Origin: Lachnospiraceae bacterium UBA7225 | Lineage (GTDB): Bacteria; Bacillota; Clostridia; Lachnospirales; Lachnospiraceae | DNA: 35,253 bases | Reading direction: 5' to 3' | Assembly (NCBI GenBank): GCA_002473385.1 | Contig: DKTR01000006.1 | Coordinates: 1 to 35,253, forward strand | Part shown: positions 24,063 through 31,435 of the stretch, piece by piece | Position numbering within the stretch: the stretch's first letter is position 1 | How the letters are laid out: every line of letters begins with the position of its first letter | The notes under the pieces: model-generated | Databases searched by the model: none | The model's input: only the letters and a program-made list of their open reading frames with translations | Told to the model about the DNA's origin: nothing | Program-made: the position numbers and the translations under genes

Positions 24063-24090
24063 ATTATACTATTAATAAACTTTTCGTCAA
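24063..24090 (-). promoter_or_regulatory. Promoter of the regulator-potABCD operon with direct repeats
   Basis: On the minus strand TTGACG (24085-24090) and TATAAT (24063-24068) are separated by 16 bp. CTATTAATA occurs at 24069-24077, inside the spacer, and again at 24091-24099, 22 bp away, or two helical turns. These direct repeats are candidate sites for the XRE-cupin protein. Confidence 0.7.
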
Positions 24091-24194
24091 CTATTAATAT
24101 TATCCTGCAATGTATTTTTTTCTGTACAATCAGGCAGAAAAGAAAGTTTAATCTTATGCAGAAATGAGACCGGGGTTCTGTAAAATGCTGGACG

Positions 24195-24250
24195 CAAGAC
24201 AGGCCGATGACGTTAATCGTCCATCCAATTAACGTCATCAGCCTGTCTTG
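24195..24250 (-). terminator. Long stem-loop after the FGGY kinase gene
   Basis: The arms 24195-24217 and 24228-24250 are complementary over 23 bp with one non-Watson-Crick position and a 10-base loop. In a minus-strand RNA that position is a G-U pair, whereas in a + strand RNA it is a C-A mismatch, so the structure is suited to the kinase transcript that ends just upstream at 24263. There is no clear T-tract after it, so it may protect the 3' end instead of terminating transcription. Confidence 0.55.
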
Positions 24251-24262
24251 ATTTACTGTGTC

Positions 24263-25741
24263 TCAGAGCATGCAGCCCTGCACAGCCTTCTTCCATCCGT
24301 CATACTTCGCATCCCGGCGCTCTTTCGTCATCTCCGGGCAATATCCTGTTCTTTTGATCCTGCAGAATACATCCTTGTTATAAATATGGAGCGCCAGCCC
24401 CGTCACATAGGCTGCCCCGATTCCCGACATTTCTTCGGAGCCGGGTACCTGCACTTCCGCCTGCAGGATGTCGCTCTGAAACTGCATCAAGTACGCATTT
24501 CTTGTCGGGCCGCCGTCAACCTGCAGCCTGTTTACCGGTACTTTCGCATCCCTGCTCATAGCATCCACCACGTCCTTAATCTGGTAAGCGATGCATTCCA
24601 CCGCAGCGCGGACAATTTCCGCCTTTCTGGTGGTTCTCGTAATTCCAGTCAGGCTGCCCCGGGCATAGCTGTTCCAGTAGGGAGCGCCAAGTCCGGTGAA
24701 TGCCGGGACAAAGTACAGGCTGTCATCCTGATCTGCCTGAATGCAAAGTCCTTCTGTTTCCCCGGGAGATTGGATCAGCCCCACCTCATCCTTCAGCCAG
24801 GAAATCACCGCACCGGTATAATTAATGTTCCCTTCGAGCACGTAATTTACCTGTCCGCCCATGCCCCATGCAATAGAGGTTACAACCCCATGCGTACTCA
24901 GAACCGGTCTGTTCCCGATATTCATCATAATAGACGAACCGGTTCCGTAGGTCGCCTTGACCATTCCCATCTCCAGACATCCCTGTCCGAACAGCGCGCC
25001 ATGAGAATCACCCAGCACTCCATGAATCGGTATCTGCTGCGGAAAATATCCGTCGAAATCCGTCCTGCCAAAGCAGCTATCCGAATCACAGACCTCTGCC
25101 AGATCCTCCGGACAGATTCCAAAGGTGCGGCAGATTTCCGTATCCCACTTCAGCCCGAAAATATCAAACAGCTGGGTACGCGAAGCATTCGAATAATCCG
25201 TCCTGTACGATTTTCCCCCGGTCAGCTTATAAATCAGCCAGGTATCCACCGTTCCAAAGCAAAGCTCATGCCTTTTTGCCTTGTCCTGTGCGCCCTCCAC
25301 ATTTTCCAGCAGCCACGCGAACTTAGACGCCGGAAAATACGGCGACAGATGCATCCCGGTTTTCTGGCGTATCCACTCCGCCATCCCGGATTTCTCCACG
25401 CGCAGGCAGATATCAGCCGCGCGGGCACACTGCCAGACAATGGCATCCGCAACCGGCTTTCCCGTCGCCTTTTCCCAGACAAGAGACGTTTCACGCTGGT
25501 TACTGATACCGATTCCGGCAACGGTTCTTTTATCGATCCCGGCAGCCTCCACCAGATTCTTTACTGTCTGCACTGTGTTCCGGTAAATTTCCTCCGGATC
25601 GTGGGACACCCAGCCTTTTTCATTTACAATCTGCCGGTGGGGCAGATCCTGGCGGCTTAAAAGCACACCGTTATCATCGAATAACAATGCCTTGGTTCCC
25701 TGGGTGCTCTGATCAATACTGATAATATATTTCTCCGACAT
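24263..25741 (-). CDS. FGGY-family sugar kinase, glycerol-kinase-like
   Basis: This 492-residue kinase phosphorylates a polyol or ketose with ATP. It has the N-terminal ATP-binding motif SIDQSTQGTKALLFD, the FGGY substrate region with SNQRETSLVWEKATGKPVAD and VWQCAR, YGTGSSIMMNIG, and the C-terminal signature VDGGPTRNAYLMQFQSDIL. These motifs are closest to glycerol kinase, but the neighbours (isomerase, split transketolase) point to a ketopentose-type substrate such as D-apulose, D-ribulose or xylulose. The ATG at 25741 has AAGG and GGAG upstream; an earlier start at 25798 would overlap the transketolase gene. It is the last gene of the operon, 13 bp after the transketolase C-terminal half. 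Confidence 0.88.
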   Translation of the reverse strand: MSEKYIISIDQSTQGTKALLFDDNGVLLSRQDLPHRQIVNEKGWVSHDPEEIYRNTVQTVKNLVEAAGIDKRTVAGIGISNQRETSLVWEKATGKPVADAIVWQCARAADICLRVEKSGMAEWIRQKTGMHLSPYFPASKFAWLLENVEGAQDKAKRHELCFGTVDTWLIYKLTGGKSYRTDYSNASRTQLFDIFGLKWDTEICRTFGICPEDLAEVCDSDSCFGRTDFDGYFPQQIPIHGVLGDSHGALFGQGCLEMGMVKATYGTGSSIMMNIGNRPVLSTHGVVTSIAWGMGGQVNYVLEGNINYTGAVISWLKDEVGLIQSPGETEGLCIQADQDDSLYFVPAFTGLGAPYWNSYARGSLTGITRTTRKAEIVRAAVECIAYQIKDVVDAMSRDAKVPVNRLQVDGGPTRNAYLMQFQSDILQAEVQVPGSEEMSGIGAAYVTGLALHIYNKDVFCRIKRTGYCPEMTKERRDAKYDGWKKAVQGCML

Positions 25742-25754
25742 CTCCGCCGCCTTT

Positions 25755-26687
25755 CTATGCAAGAATCTCTCTCGCCTTTGCCGCGATGCCTTCTGCATTC
25801 AGTCCGTAGTAGTCAAATACCTCCCCGGAGGTTCCTGTGATAACAGGTGCATCCGGCAATGTCAGATTCCATACCTTTTTCGGGCAGACCGCCGCAACCG
25901 TCTGCGATACCATGGACCCAAGGCCGCCGGCAGGAGCATGCTCCTCCACTGTAATCACAGCTCTTGCATTCCCGGCTGCCCGGATGACCGCCTCGCGATC
26001 CAGCGGTTTGAGACAGTACATGTCCAGAACCGACGCACAAATTCCTTCCTTTTCCAGCAGCTCTGCCGCATCCTTAGCCGGTTTTACCATTTCCCCGCAT
26101 GCGATCAGCGCGACATTCGTTCCCTCTCTTACAACAGTAGCTTTGTCCAGTTCAAACGGGACTTGTCCGTCTTCATAAACCGGATCCACTGCATTTCTCC
26201 CCACGCGGATATACGCCGGCTTTTCATCTTTAAGCAGCGCTCTGATCAGCTCCCTGGTCTGCAGATGATCGCTGGGCAGATAAACCCTCATATTCGGGAT
26301 TGCGCTTAATGCTGCAATATCCTGTGCGGAGTGATGACTCATCCCGAGCGCTCCGTAGCTCACGCCGCCACTAATGCCGATCAGCTTTACATTCGTATTG
26401 GAATATGCCACATCCACTTTACACTGCTCATAACTTCTTGTTGACAAGAAGCACGCCGGAGAAACCGCATAAGCCTTTTTCCCACACTTTGCCAGACCCG
26501 CCGCAATGCTGACAAGATTCTGCTCCGCAATCCCGACCTCTACAAACTGCTCCGGATAGCTTTCCGCAAATGCGGTAAATGATCCGCTTCCTCTGGAATC
26601 ACTGCAGAGAGCTACAATGTCTTTATCTTCTTTTGCAGCCTCCATCAACACTTCACATATCATCTGTTTATCCGCTATTTTTCCCAT
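25755..26687 (-). CDS. Transketolase, C-terminal subunit
   Basis: This 310-residue half holds the pyrimidine-binding and C-terminal domains of a split transketolase. The catalytic Glu55, which activates the thiamine ring, is in VEVGIAEQNLVSIAAGLAK. The C-terminal domain carries ITVEEHAPAGGLGSMV. Together with the N-terminal subunit it would move a two-carbon ketol group from a ketose phosphate to an aldose phosphate. The start overlaps the N-terminal half gene by 13 bp, so the two are made in equal amounts. Split transketolases are common in Firmicutes. The dedicated location suggests a role in the local sugar pathway. Confidence 0.92.
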   Translation of the reverse strand: MGKIADKQMICEVLMEAAKEDKDIVALCSDSRGSGSFTAFAESYPEQFVEVGIAEQNLVSIAAGLAKCGKKAYAVSPACFLSTRSYEQCKVDVAYSNTNVKLIGISGGVSYGALGMSHHSAQDIAALSAIPNMRVYLPSDHLQTRELIRALLKDEKPAYIRVGRNAVDPVYEDGQVPFELDKATVVREGTNVALIACGEMVKPAKDAAELLEKEGICASVLDMYCLKPLDREAVIRAAGNARAVITVEEHAPAGGLGSMVSQTVAAVCPKKVWNLTLPDAPVITGTSGEVFDYYGLNAEGIAAKAREILA

Positions 26688-27511
26688 GCCTCCAGCGCCT
26701 CCTTTGCTGCTTCCAGATCCTGCATAATTGTCTGGTATTCTGCCTCTGTCGGGACCTTATGATGCCATGATGCCTTATTTTCCATAACAGAAGAGCCTTT
26801 TCCTTTTACGGTATTTGCAATGAGTACTGTGGGCTTTCCTTTTACCGTTTTGGCCTCTTCAAATGCCGCATCCAGTTCATCAATGTCGTTGCCGTCCGCC
26901 ACATCAATCACATGCCATCCGAAGCTTCTGAAGCGCTCATGCAGATCGTCATGTCCCATCACATCCTCCGTATTTCCGGAAATCTGCAGCCGGTTGCGGT
27001 CAACAACCGCGCACAGATTATCCAGCCCGTACTGGTGTGCCGCCATCACGCCTTCCCACACAGAGCCTTCCGCCAGCTCGCCGTCTCCCATCACCACGTA
27101 TACCCGGTAGTCTCTGTGGTCCATCTTTCCTGCCTTCGCCATCCCGACGCAGACCGGCAGCCCGTGACCCAGGGAGCCGGAATTCATCTCAATCCCCGGC
27201 AGCTTATTATTGGGATGCCCGATAAACTTTGACCCAAATTTACTGAAGCCCTGTAAAATCTCTTCTTTGTCCAGAAAGCCTTTTTCTGCCAGCACCGCAT
27301 AGTAAGCTTCCATCGAATGTCCCTTACTCATAATAAATAAATCTCTGTTTTTATCACCCATGTTCTCCGGACTGATATTCATCTGCTTAAAATAAAGCTC
27401 CACCAGAATCTCCATTACACTCATATCTCCGCCGATATGTCCGGCTTTTCCTGCGCAAATAATATCAACCGTATCTTTTCGCAACTGATATGCCAATGCT
27501 TTTAAATTCAT
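26675..27511 (-). CDS. Transketolase, N-terminal (thiamine diphosphate-binding) subunit
   Basis: This 278-residue half holds the diphosphate-binding domain. The GDG motif (residues 142-144, MGDGELAEGSVWEG) with the following DRNRLQ binds thiamine diphosphate and Mg. SKGHSMEAYYAVLAEKG and the SGSLGHGLPVCVGMAKAG segment are canonical, and the terminal KASWHHKVPTEAEY is typical of transketolase. The ATG at 27511 has AGGA upstream and lies 64 bp after the isomerase gene. The AptA/AptB apulose-4-phosphate transketolase of the known apiose pathway is also split; whether this pair belongs to it needs a tree. Confidence 0.93.
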   Translation of the reverse strand: MNLKALAYQLRKDTVDIICAGKAGHIGGDMSVMEILVELYFKQMNISPENMGDKNRDLFIMSKGHSMEAYYAVLAEKGFLDKEEILQGFSKFGSKFIGHPNNKLPGIEMNSGSLGHGLPVCVGMAKAGKMDHRDYRVYVVMGDGELAEGSVWEGVMAAHQYGLDNLCAVVDRNRLQISGNTEDVMGHDDLHERFRSFGWHVIDVADGNDIDELDAAFEEAKTVKGKPTVLIANTVKGKGSSVMENKASWHHKVPTEAEYQTIMQDLEAAKEALEAWEK

Positions 27512-27575
27512 AATGACATCCTTTCTTAATATTTCACTTCCTGCCGGTTCTTTCCCTCTTTTGTAACCGGAGCGC

Positions 27576-28976
27576 TCATTCTCCGCGCAGATATGCTTTT
27601 ACTTCTTCCTCAATAGGGTCGAACAGATCCGGCTTTACACCAATGTATTTACATGCCTCATAAAGCACCGGAACCACATTTTTATGAATTCCGACGCAAT
27701 GGTGGATATACGGTCCCTCAACAATTTTCGCTTCCAGGCGTCTGATATTCTCAACCTCCACCCAGAGGTAGGTTCCCATTCCTTTCGGGCCGTCCACGCC
27801 CCTTGCATTTCCAAGCAGGAGCGAATACTCGCCATTATCGCCGTCAAACCGGCAAAGTGTCACTTCCCCGTGCTTTGCCTCTGCCGTCAGACTTCCCGGA
27901 TGGTCAAAGGCAAGCGGGTAGGTCAGCTCGGGCTTTTCCCGCGCGACAGACACAGGCCACGGTCCGCAGTGCTGCAGCAGCTCCCCGTTTTCGATATCCG
28001 GATGGCGGATAGTCCAGTCCGCAAAAAATCCCCGCATCTCACCCATTCCGGCGGCCTCCACCAGCAGCGCAGTGATTGCTCCATGAATGTCTGTCTCACA
28101 GACGACCGGGATCCCCTGCTCATTTAAAATTGCATTTGCCGCGCACGGCATAATGCCGATTTCAGTCTGCAGAGCATTCCAGCACTGGATCGCCGCCGCC
28201 TGACACCCATATTTTCCAACCAGGCTCTGCATGGCAAGCGCAAGCGCCGCAACCATTTCTACTTCCCCGTCTTTCACCTTCACCACCATCGTATCCCGGA
28301 TATAAGCAATCATCTGCTTCAGCTTTTCTTCATTCCTTCTGACCGCCTTTATCTCCTCTGTCAGCTCTGTCATCGGAACCGGTGATAACTGAATATTGAA
28401 TTTTTCAAGGAGTTCCCCCTCGTTACACATCGTTGTCCAGAAATCGAATGGTCTTGTCGATATTTGCAGAATACGCATATTACGGAAGGTTTTCACCACA
28501 TTGCAGACCGCCAGAAAATCGCGCACTCCCCGCTCAAAAACGGGATCCTTCAGGCGGCAGTTGGTAAGATAGGTGAAGGGAACACGAAACCTTCTCAGCA
28601 CTTTTCCGGTTGCAAATAATCCGCACTGTGTATCGCGCAGCCTCACTCCGTCCGGCTCCGGTCTTTCATCCAGCGGTCCCCATAACAGAACCGGGACATT
28701 CAGCTTTTTTGCAAGCCTTGCGCACAGATATTCTGTGCCAAAGTTGCAGTGTGCCAGCAGCAGCCCGTCCACACCTTCCGCTTTAAATTTTGCAGCAATC
28801 TTTTCTACATCGCCGTCGTCATACAGCAGCCCTTCCTCATTAATGTCTGTGATATCCACAAAATCAACACCCAGCTCCGTCAGTCTGTCGACAGTCAGAC
28901 CCCGGTATTTTATTGCGTCAGGTGCGCTGAAAATACTTCTTCTTGTGGGAGCATAGCCCAGCTTTATTTTTTTCAT
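27576..28976 (-). CDS. L-fucose/L-arabinose isomerase-family protein (COG2407)
   Basis: This 466-residue protein of the L-fucose isomerase-like superfamily probably interconverts an aldose and a ketose with a divalent metal. The segment AAAIQCWNALQTEIGIMPC (260-278) and VVCETDIHGA (291-300) contain candidate metal ligands (Glu294, Asp296, His298). The N-terminal part has the LLLAHCNFGTE and VPVLLWGPLDERP strands typical of the family. The ATG at 28976 has a strong AAGGAG site; starts further upstream are unsupported. It is the first gene of the operon with split transketolase and kinase. The substrate is unknown: L-fucose, D-arabinose, L-arabinose or apiose-like pentoses are all possible. Confidence 0.82.
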   Translation of the reverse strand: MKKIKLGYAPTRRSIFSAPDAIKYRGLTVDRLTELGVDFVDITDINEEGLLYDDGDVEKIAAKFKAEGVDGLLLAHCNFGTEYLCARLAKKLNVPVLLWGPLDERPEPDGVRLRDTQCGLFATGKVLRRFRVPFTYLTNCRLKDPVFERGVRDFLAVCNVVKTFRNMRILQISTRPFDFWTTMCNEGELLEKFNIQLSPVPMTELTEEIKAVRRNEEKLKQMIAYIRDTMVVKVKDGEVEMVAALALAMQSLVGKYGCQAAAIQCWNALQTEIGIMPCAANAILNEQGIPVVCETDIHGAITALLVEAAGMGEMRGFFADWTIRHPDIENGELLQHCGPWPVSVAREKPELTYPLAFDHPGSLTAEAKHGEVTLCRFDGDNGEYSLLLGNARGVDGPKGMGTYLWVEVENIRRLEAKIVEGPYIHHCVGIHKNVVPVLYEACKYIGVKPDLFDPIEEEVKAYLRGE

Positions 28977-29008
28977 TCCAATCTCCTTTCCAATGCTTCT
29001 ATATTGAT

Positions 29009-29078
29009 ATGATGTCAGGGTCAAAAGGTCTAAACCCACATGAGCCTGCTCATAAGTGGGTGGTAGATCTTGGGACCC
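29009..29078. repeat. Repeat ATGATGTCAGGGTCAAAAG and long dyad hairpin in the isomerase leader
   Basis: Positions 29009-29027 match 31411-31429 (opposite strand) at 18 of 19 bases. From 29018 to 29078 the sequence folds on itself. An outer 15-bp arm (29018-29032 with 29064-29078) has 13 pairs including one G-U. The inner CCCACATGAGC (35-45 of that line) pairs with GCTCAT and GTGGG, with AA bulged. It lies between the two divergent genes, within the presumed minus-strand leader of the isomerase operon. It may be an intergenic repeat element or a leader structure. Confidence 0.6.
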
Positions 29079-29159
29079 GCCCTAGTATCATTATATGTCT
29101 TTCACAGCTTAACTTCATTATGATATTTAGTATAATTTACTTAATAAAATACTTAATCA

Positions 29160-29188
29160 TTGACTATCTTCAGCAAATAGAGCATACT
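29160..29188 (+). promoter_or_regulatory. Promoter of the divergent LacI gene
   Basis: TTGACT (29160-29165) and CATACT (29183-29188) are separated by 17 bp, 36 bp before the start codon. TACTTAAT occurs twice just upstream (29138-29145, 29150-29157), a possible operator. For the opposite direction I see only a TATAAT at 29090-29095 with no good -35. Confidence 0.55.
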
Positions 29189-29224
29189 AATAATAACCAT
29201 CTGATAGAAAGGATAGAACTGATT

Positions 29225-30238
29225 ATGGGCATCACTGCAAAAGAACTGGCAAAGAAACTAAATCTGTCAGCAGCAGCCGTTTCTATGGCACTGAACAAAA
29301 AACCGGGTGTCAGCACTGCAACCCGGCAGCTTGTGCTGGATGCCGCTGAAAAATATGGATATGATTTTACCCGGATTTCAGAAAAGCACAGCACCACAGG
29401 CTCTATTTATTTTGTCCTGTATAAAAAGCACGGAACCATTGTTGCCGACACACCCTTTTTTTCTCAGGTAGCAGAGGGGATTTCTCTTGCCTGCAAGAAA
29501 CATGGATACAAGCTGAACATCAGTTATGTTTATGAAGATGAGGATACGCTCCGGCAGCAGATCGAGGATATCCAGTATTCCGACTGCTGCGGAATCATTC
29601 TGCTCGGCACTGAGATGGAGCCGGAAAATCTGAAGCCTTTTCTTGAGCTTCCGATCCCGCTCGTCCTGCTGGACGCATATTTTGAAACAATTTCCTGCGA
29701 CTGTGTACTGATCAATAATAACCAGGGTGCCTATCTTGCCACCCGGCACCTGATCCGGAAATGTAAAAAGCAGCCCGGATATCTCCGTTCTGCTTACCGT
29801 ATCAGTAATTTTTCCGAGCGTGCTTCCGGCTTCTACAACGCCGTCCGCTCGGCGGGAATGTCTGCATCAAAATGCATTGTACATTCTCTGACACCTTCCA
29901 TGGAAGGAGCATACGCGGATATGACAGAGCTTCTGGAATCCGGCGAAGAGCTTGCTTCCTGCTATTTCGCTGACAATGACCTGATTGCCGTCGGTGCCAT
30001 GAAGGCTTTGAAGCAAAAAGGTTATCGAATCCCCGAGGATATTTCTATCGTCGGATTCGATAACCTTCCGATTGGCAGTGTTATTGAACCAAATCTTTCT
30101 ACCATCCACGTTCCCAAGCAGTACATGGGCAAAATAGCGCTGGAGCGGCTCCTGTCCCGGATGCAGGACTGCGCGCAGCCGCCGGTAAAAACAGAGGTTT
30201 CCACAACGCTCATAAAGCGCCGGACTGTTGCCGGCTAA
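29225..30238 (+). CDS. LacI-family transcriptional regulator of the isomerase/transketolase operon
   Basis: This 337-residue protein begins with a LacI helix-turn-helix (TAKELAKKLNLSAAAVSMAL). A sugar-binding effector domain follows, with FFSQVAEGISLACKKHGYKL, CCGIILLGTEM, SCYFADNDLIAVGAMKALKQ and SIVGFDNLPIGSVIEPNLST. The ATG at 29225 follows AAAGGA and gives the normal length. It is divergent from the isomerase operon and probably represses it. Its TAA stop overlaps the stop of the convergent metallo-beta-lactamase-fold gene (shared bases at 30235-30238), so no terminator fits between them. Confidence 0.9.
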   Translation: MGITAKELAKKLNLSAAAVSMALNKKPGVSTATRQLVLDAAEKYGYDFTRISEKHSTTGSIYFVLYKKHGTIVADTPFFSQVAEGISLACKKHGYKLNISYVYEDEDTLRQQIEDIQYSDCCGIILLGTEMEPENLKPFLELPIPLVLLDAYFETISCDCVLINNNQGAYLATRHLIRKCKKQPGYLRSAYRISNFSERASGFYNAVRSAGMSASKCIVHSLTPSMEGAYADMTELLESGEELASCYFADNDLIAVGAMKALKQKGYRIPEDISIVGFDNLPIGSVIEPNLSTIHVPKQYMGKIALERLLSRMQDCAQPPVKTEVSTTLIKRRTVAG

Positions 30239-31323
30239 GGGTTGCAGTTTTTGCAGGGAACATACCCCTGCGCGATCAGGCTTTCCCGGCTTTCATTCGT
30301 AATCTTTTTATTTGATTCCTTCATTTTATTTACACTTTCACAATAAGCATAATGAAACTTTTTCGAATTCAAATTGCATACGTAAGTCACTCCGGTATCC
30401 CCTGATCCGGAAATATCCTGCTCTTCTCCTGTATCAGCATCCCTGGCGGAAAAATCATTGCATGGCTCCTGATCAAACCACAATCCAGTGCCGTCCGAAT
30501 ATGCCGTTACCGTCCCCTGCCGATCCGTCCGGTACAGAGAAACGCCTTCATTGTCCAGTCTCTGCATTGCCTCCGCTGCCGGATGTCCATAGGAATTATC
30601 TGCGGAACAGCTAAGCAGCGCATAGACCGGCTTTACGGCATTCAGAAAATAAAAGCCGCTGGACTGGGCGCTCCCGTGATGATTTACTACATAAACATCC
30701 GATGCCAGCTCCAGCCCCGAATTTAAGATATCTGTTTCCTCCTGCTCCTGCGCGTCTCCGCAGATAAGGTAACTGGTAATGCCGTAAGTAATGCGCACCG
30801 CCACAGAGCAGTCATTTTCCGACTCATTTTCATAGGATGCCGGGCCGACTACAGTGACTGCCGCCTCCCCAAGCGCATAAGTTTCCCCCTGCTGCGGATA
30901 AATAATTTCCGCTCCGGAATCCTTGTCCGCTGCCAGATACGACGCATAAATACTGGTATCGGCGCTGTAATCCGGCGCCAGTATGGTATCACAGTCAAAA
31001 ACATGCAGCGCACCGACAATACCGCTGATATGATCTTCATCATAATGAGAAACCACAATGTAATCCAGCTTTTCGACACCCTGCTGTTGCAGATAGCTTA
31101 CCACAAAGGAGGAAGACGAGCGTCCTCCCCCGTCGATCAGCATGTATCGCCCATCCGCTTCCACCAGCACGCTCATGCCCTGTCCCACATCCAGCATATG
31201 AAACGCAAACGGCGCCGTCTCTGTTTCCGCTGTCACCCATGTACCAGGCAGCAGCGCAAAAAGCAAAATGGCAAGAAGAAGCTGCGCTCCCCAAAGCTTC
31301 CGTTTACCAGTATTTCTTTCCAC
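30235..31323 (-). CDS. Secreted metallo-beta-lactamase-fold protein with Ada-like zinc-ribbon tail
   Basis: This 362-residue protein has an N-terminal hydrophobic signal (LWGAQLLLAILLFALLPGTWV) and a ComEC/Rec2-type beta-lactamase domain. Motifs are FHMLDVGQGMSVLVEADG (41-58), IDGGG, the metal-binding SHYDEDHISG (92-101), SYLICGDAQEQEE and VYVVNHHGSAQSSG. The last ~50 residues (from YVCNLNSKKFHYAYCESV to YVPCKNCNP) match the small Cys4-type module often placed after such domains and resembling the Ada metal-binding domain. There is no ComEC membrane part, so the protein may be an extracellular nuclease-like hydrolase. The GTG at 31323 has AAGGAT upstream. Confidence 0.82.
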   Translation of the reverse strand: MERNTGKRKLWGAQLLLAILLFALLPGTWVTAETETAPFAFHMLDVGQGMSVLVEADGRYMLIDGGGRSSSSFVVSYLQQQGVEKLDYIVVSHYDEDHISGIVGALHVFDCDTILAPDYSADTSIYASYLAADKDSGAEIIYPQQGETYALGEAAVTVVGPASYENESENDCSVAVRITYGITSYLICGDAQEQEETDILNSGLELASDVYVVNHHGSAQSSGFYFLNAVKPVYALLSCSADNSYGHPAAEAMQRLDNEGVSLYRTDRQGTVTAYSDGTGLWFDQEPCNDFSARDADTGEEQDISGSGDTGVTYVCNLNSKKFHYAYCESVNKMKESNKKITNESRESLIAQGYVPCKNCNP

Positions 31324-31402
31324 TTATCCTTCACCCCTTAAAATTAATCCCACCTGCAAAAACGCTCTTTGCTGCAGCACGGAGCAATCTGCAGGCATCA
31401 TA

Positions 31403-31429
31403 GTCGGGGGCTTTTGACCCCGACATCAT
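31403..31429. repeat. Small hairpin with second copy of the ATGATGTC repeat
   Basis: GTCGGGG (31403-31409) pairs with CCCCGAC (31418-31424) around an 8-base loop, just after the stop of the hydrolase gene on the minus strand. Positions 31411-31429, read on the minus strand, match 29009-29027 at 18 of 19 bases. There is no T-tract, so it is not a typical terminator. The rest of 31324-31435 shows nothing else I can name. Confidence 0.6.
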
Positions 31430-31435
31430 CCTATA

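Noticed and set aside
24248..25660. 470-residue + strand ORF opposite the FGGY kinase
   Set aside because: Long only because of the codon use of the kinase on the other strand; rich in His and Arg with no family motif.
29018..29078. Known riboswitch or T-box
   Set aside because: The hairpin lacks the conserved loops of any riboswitch class I know; only a generic dyad is visible.
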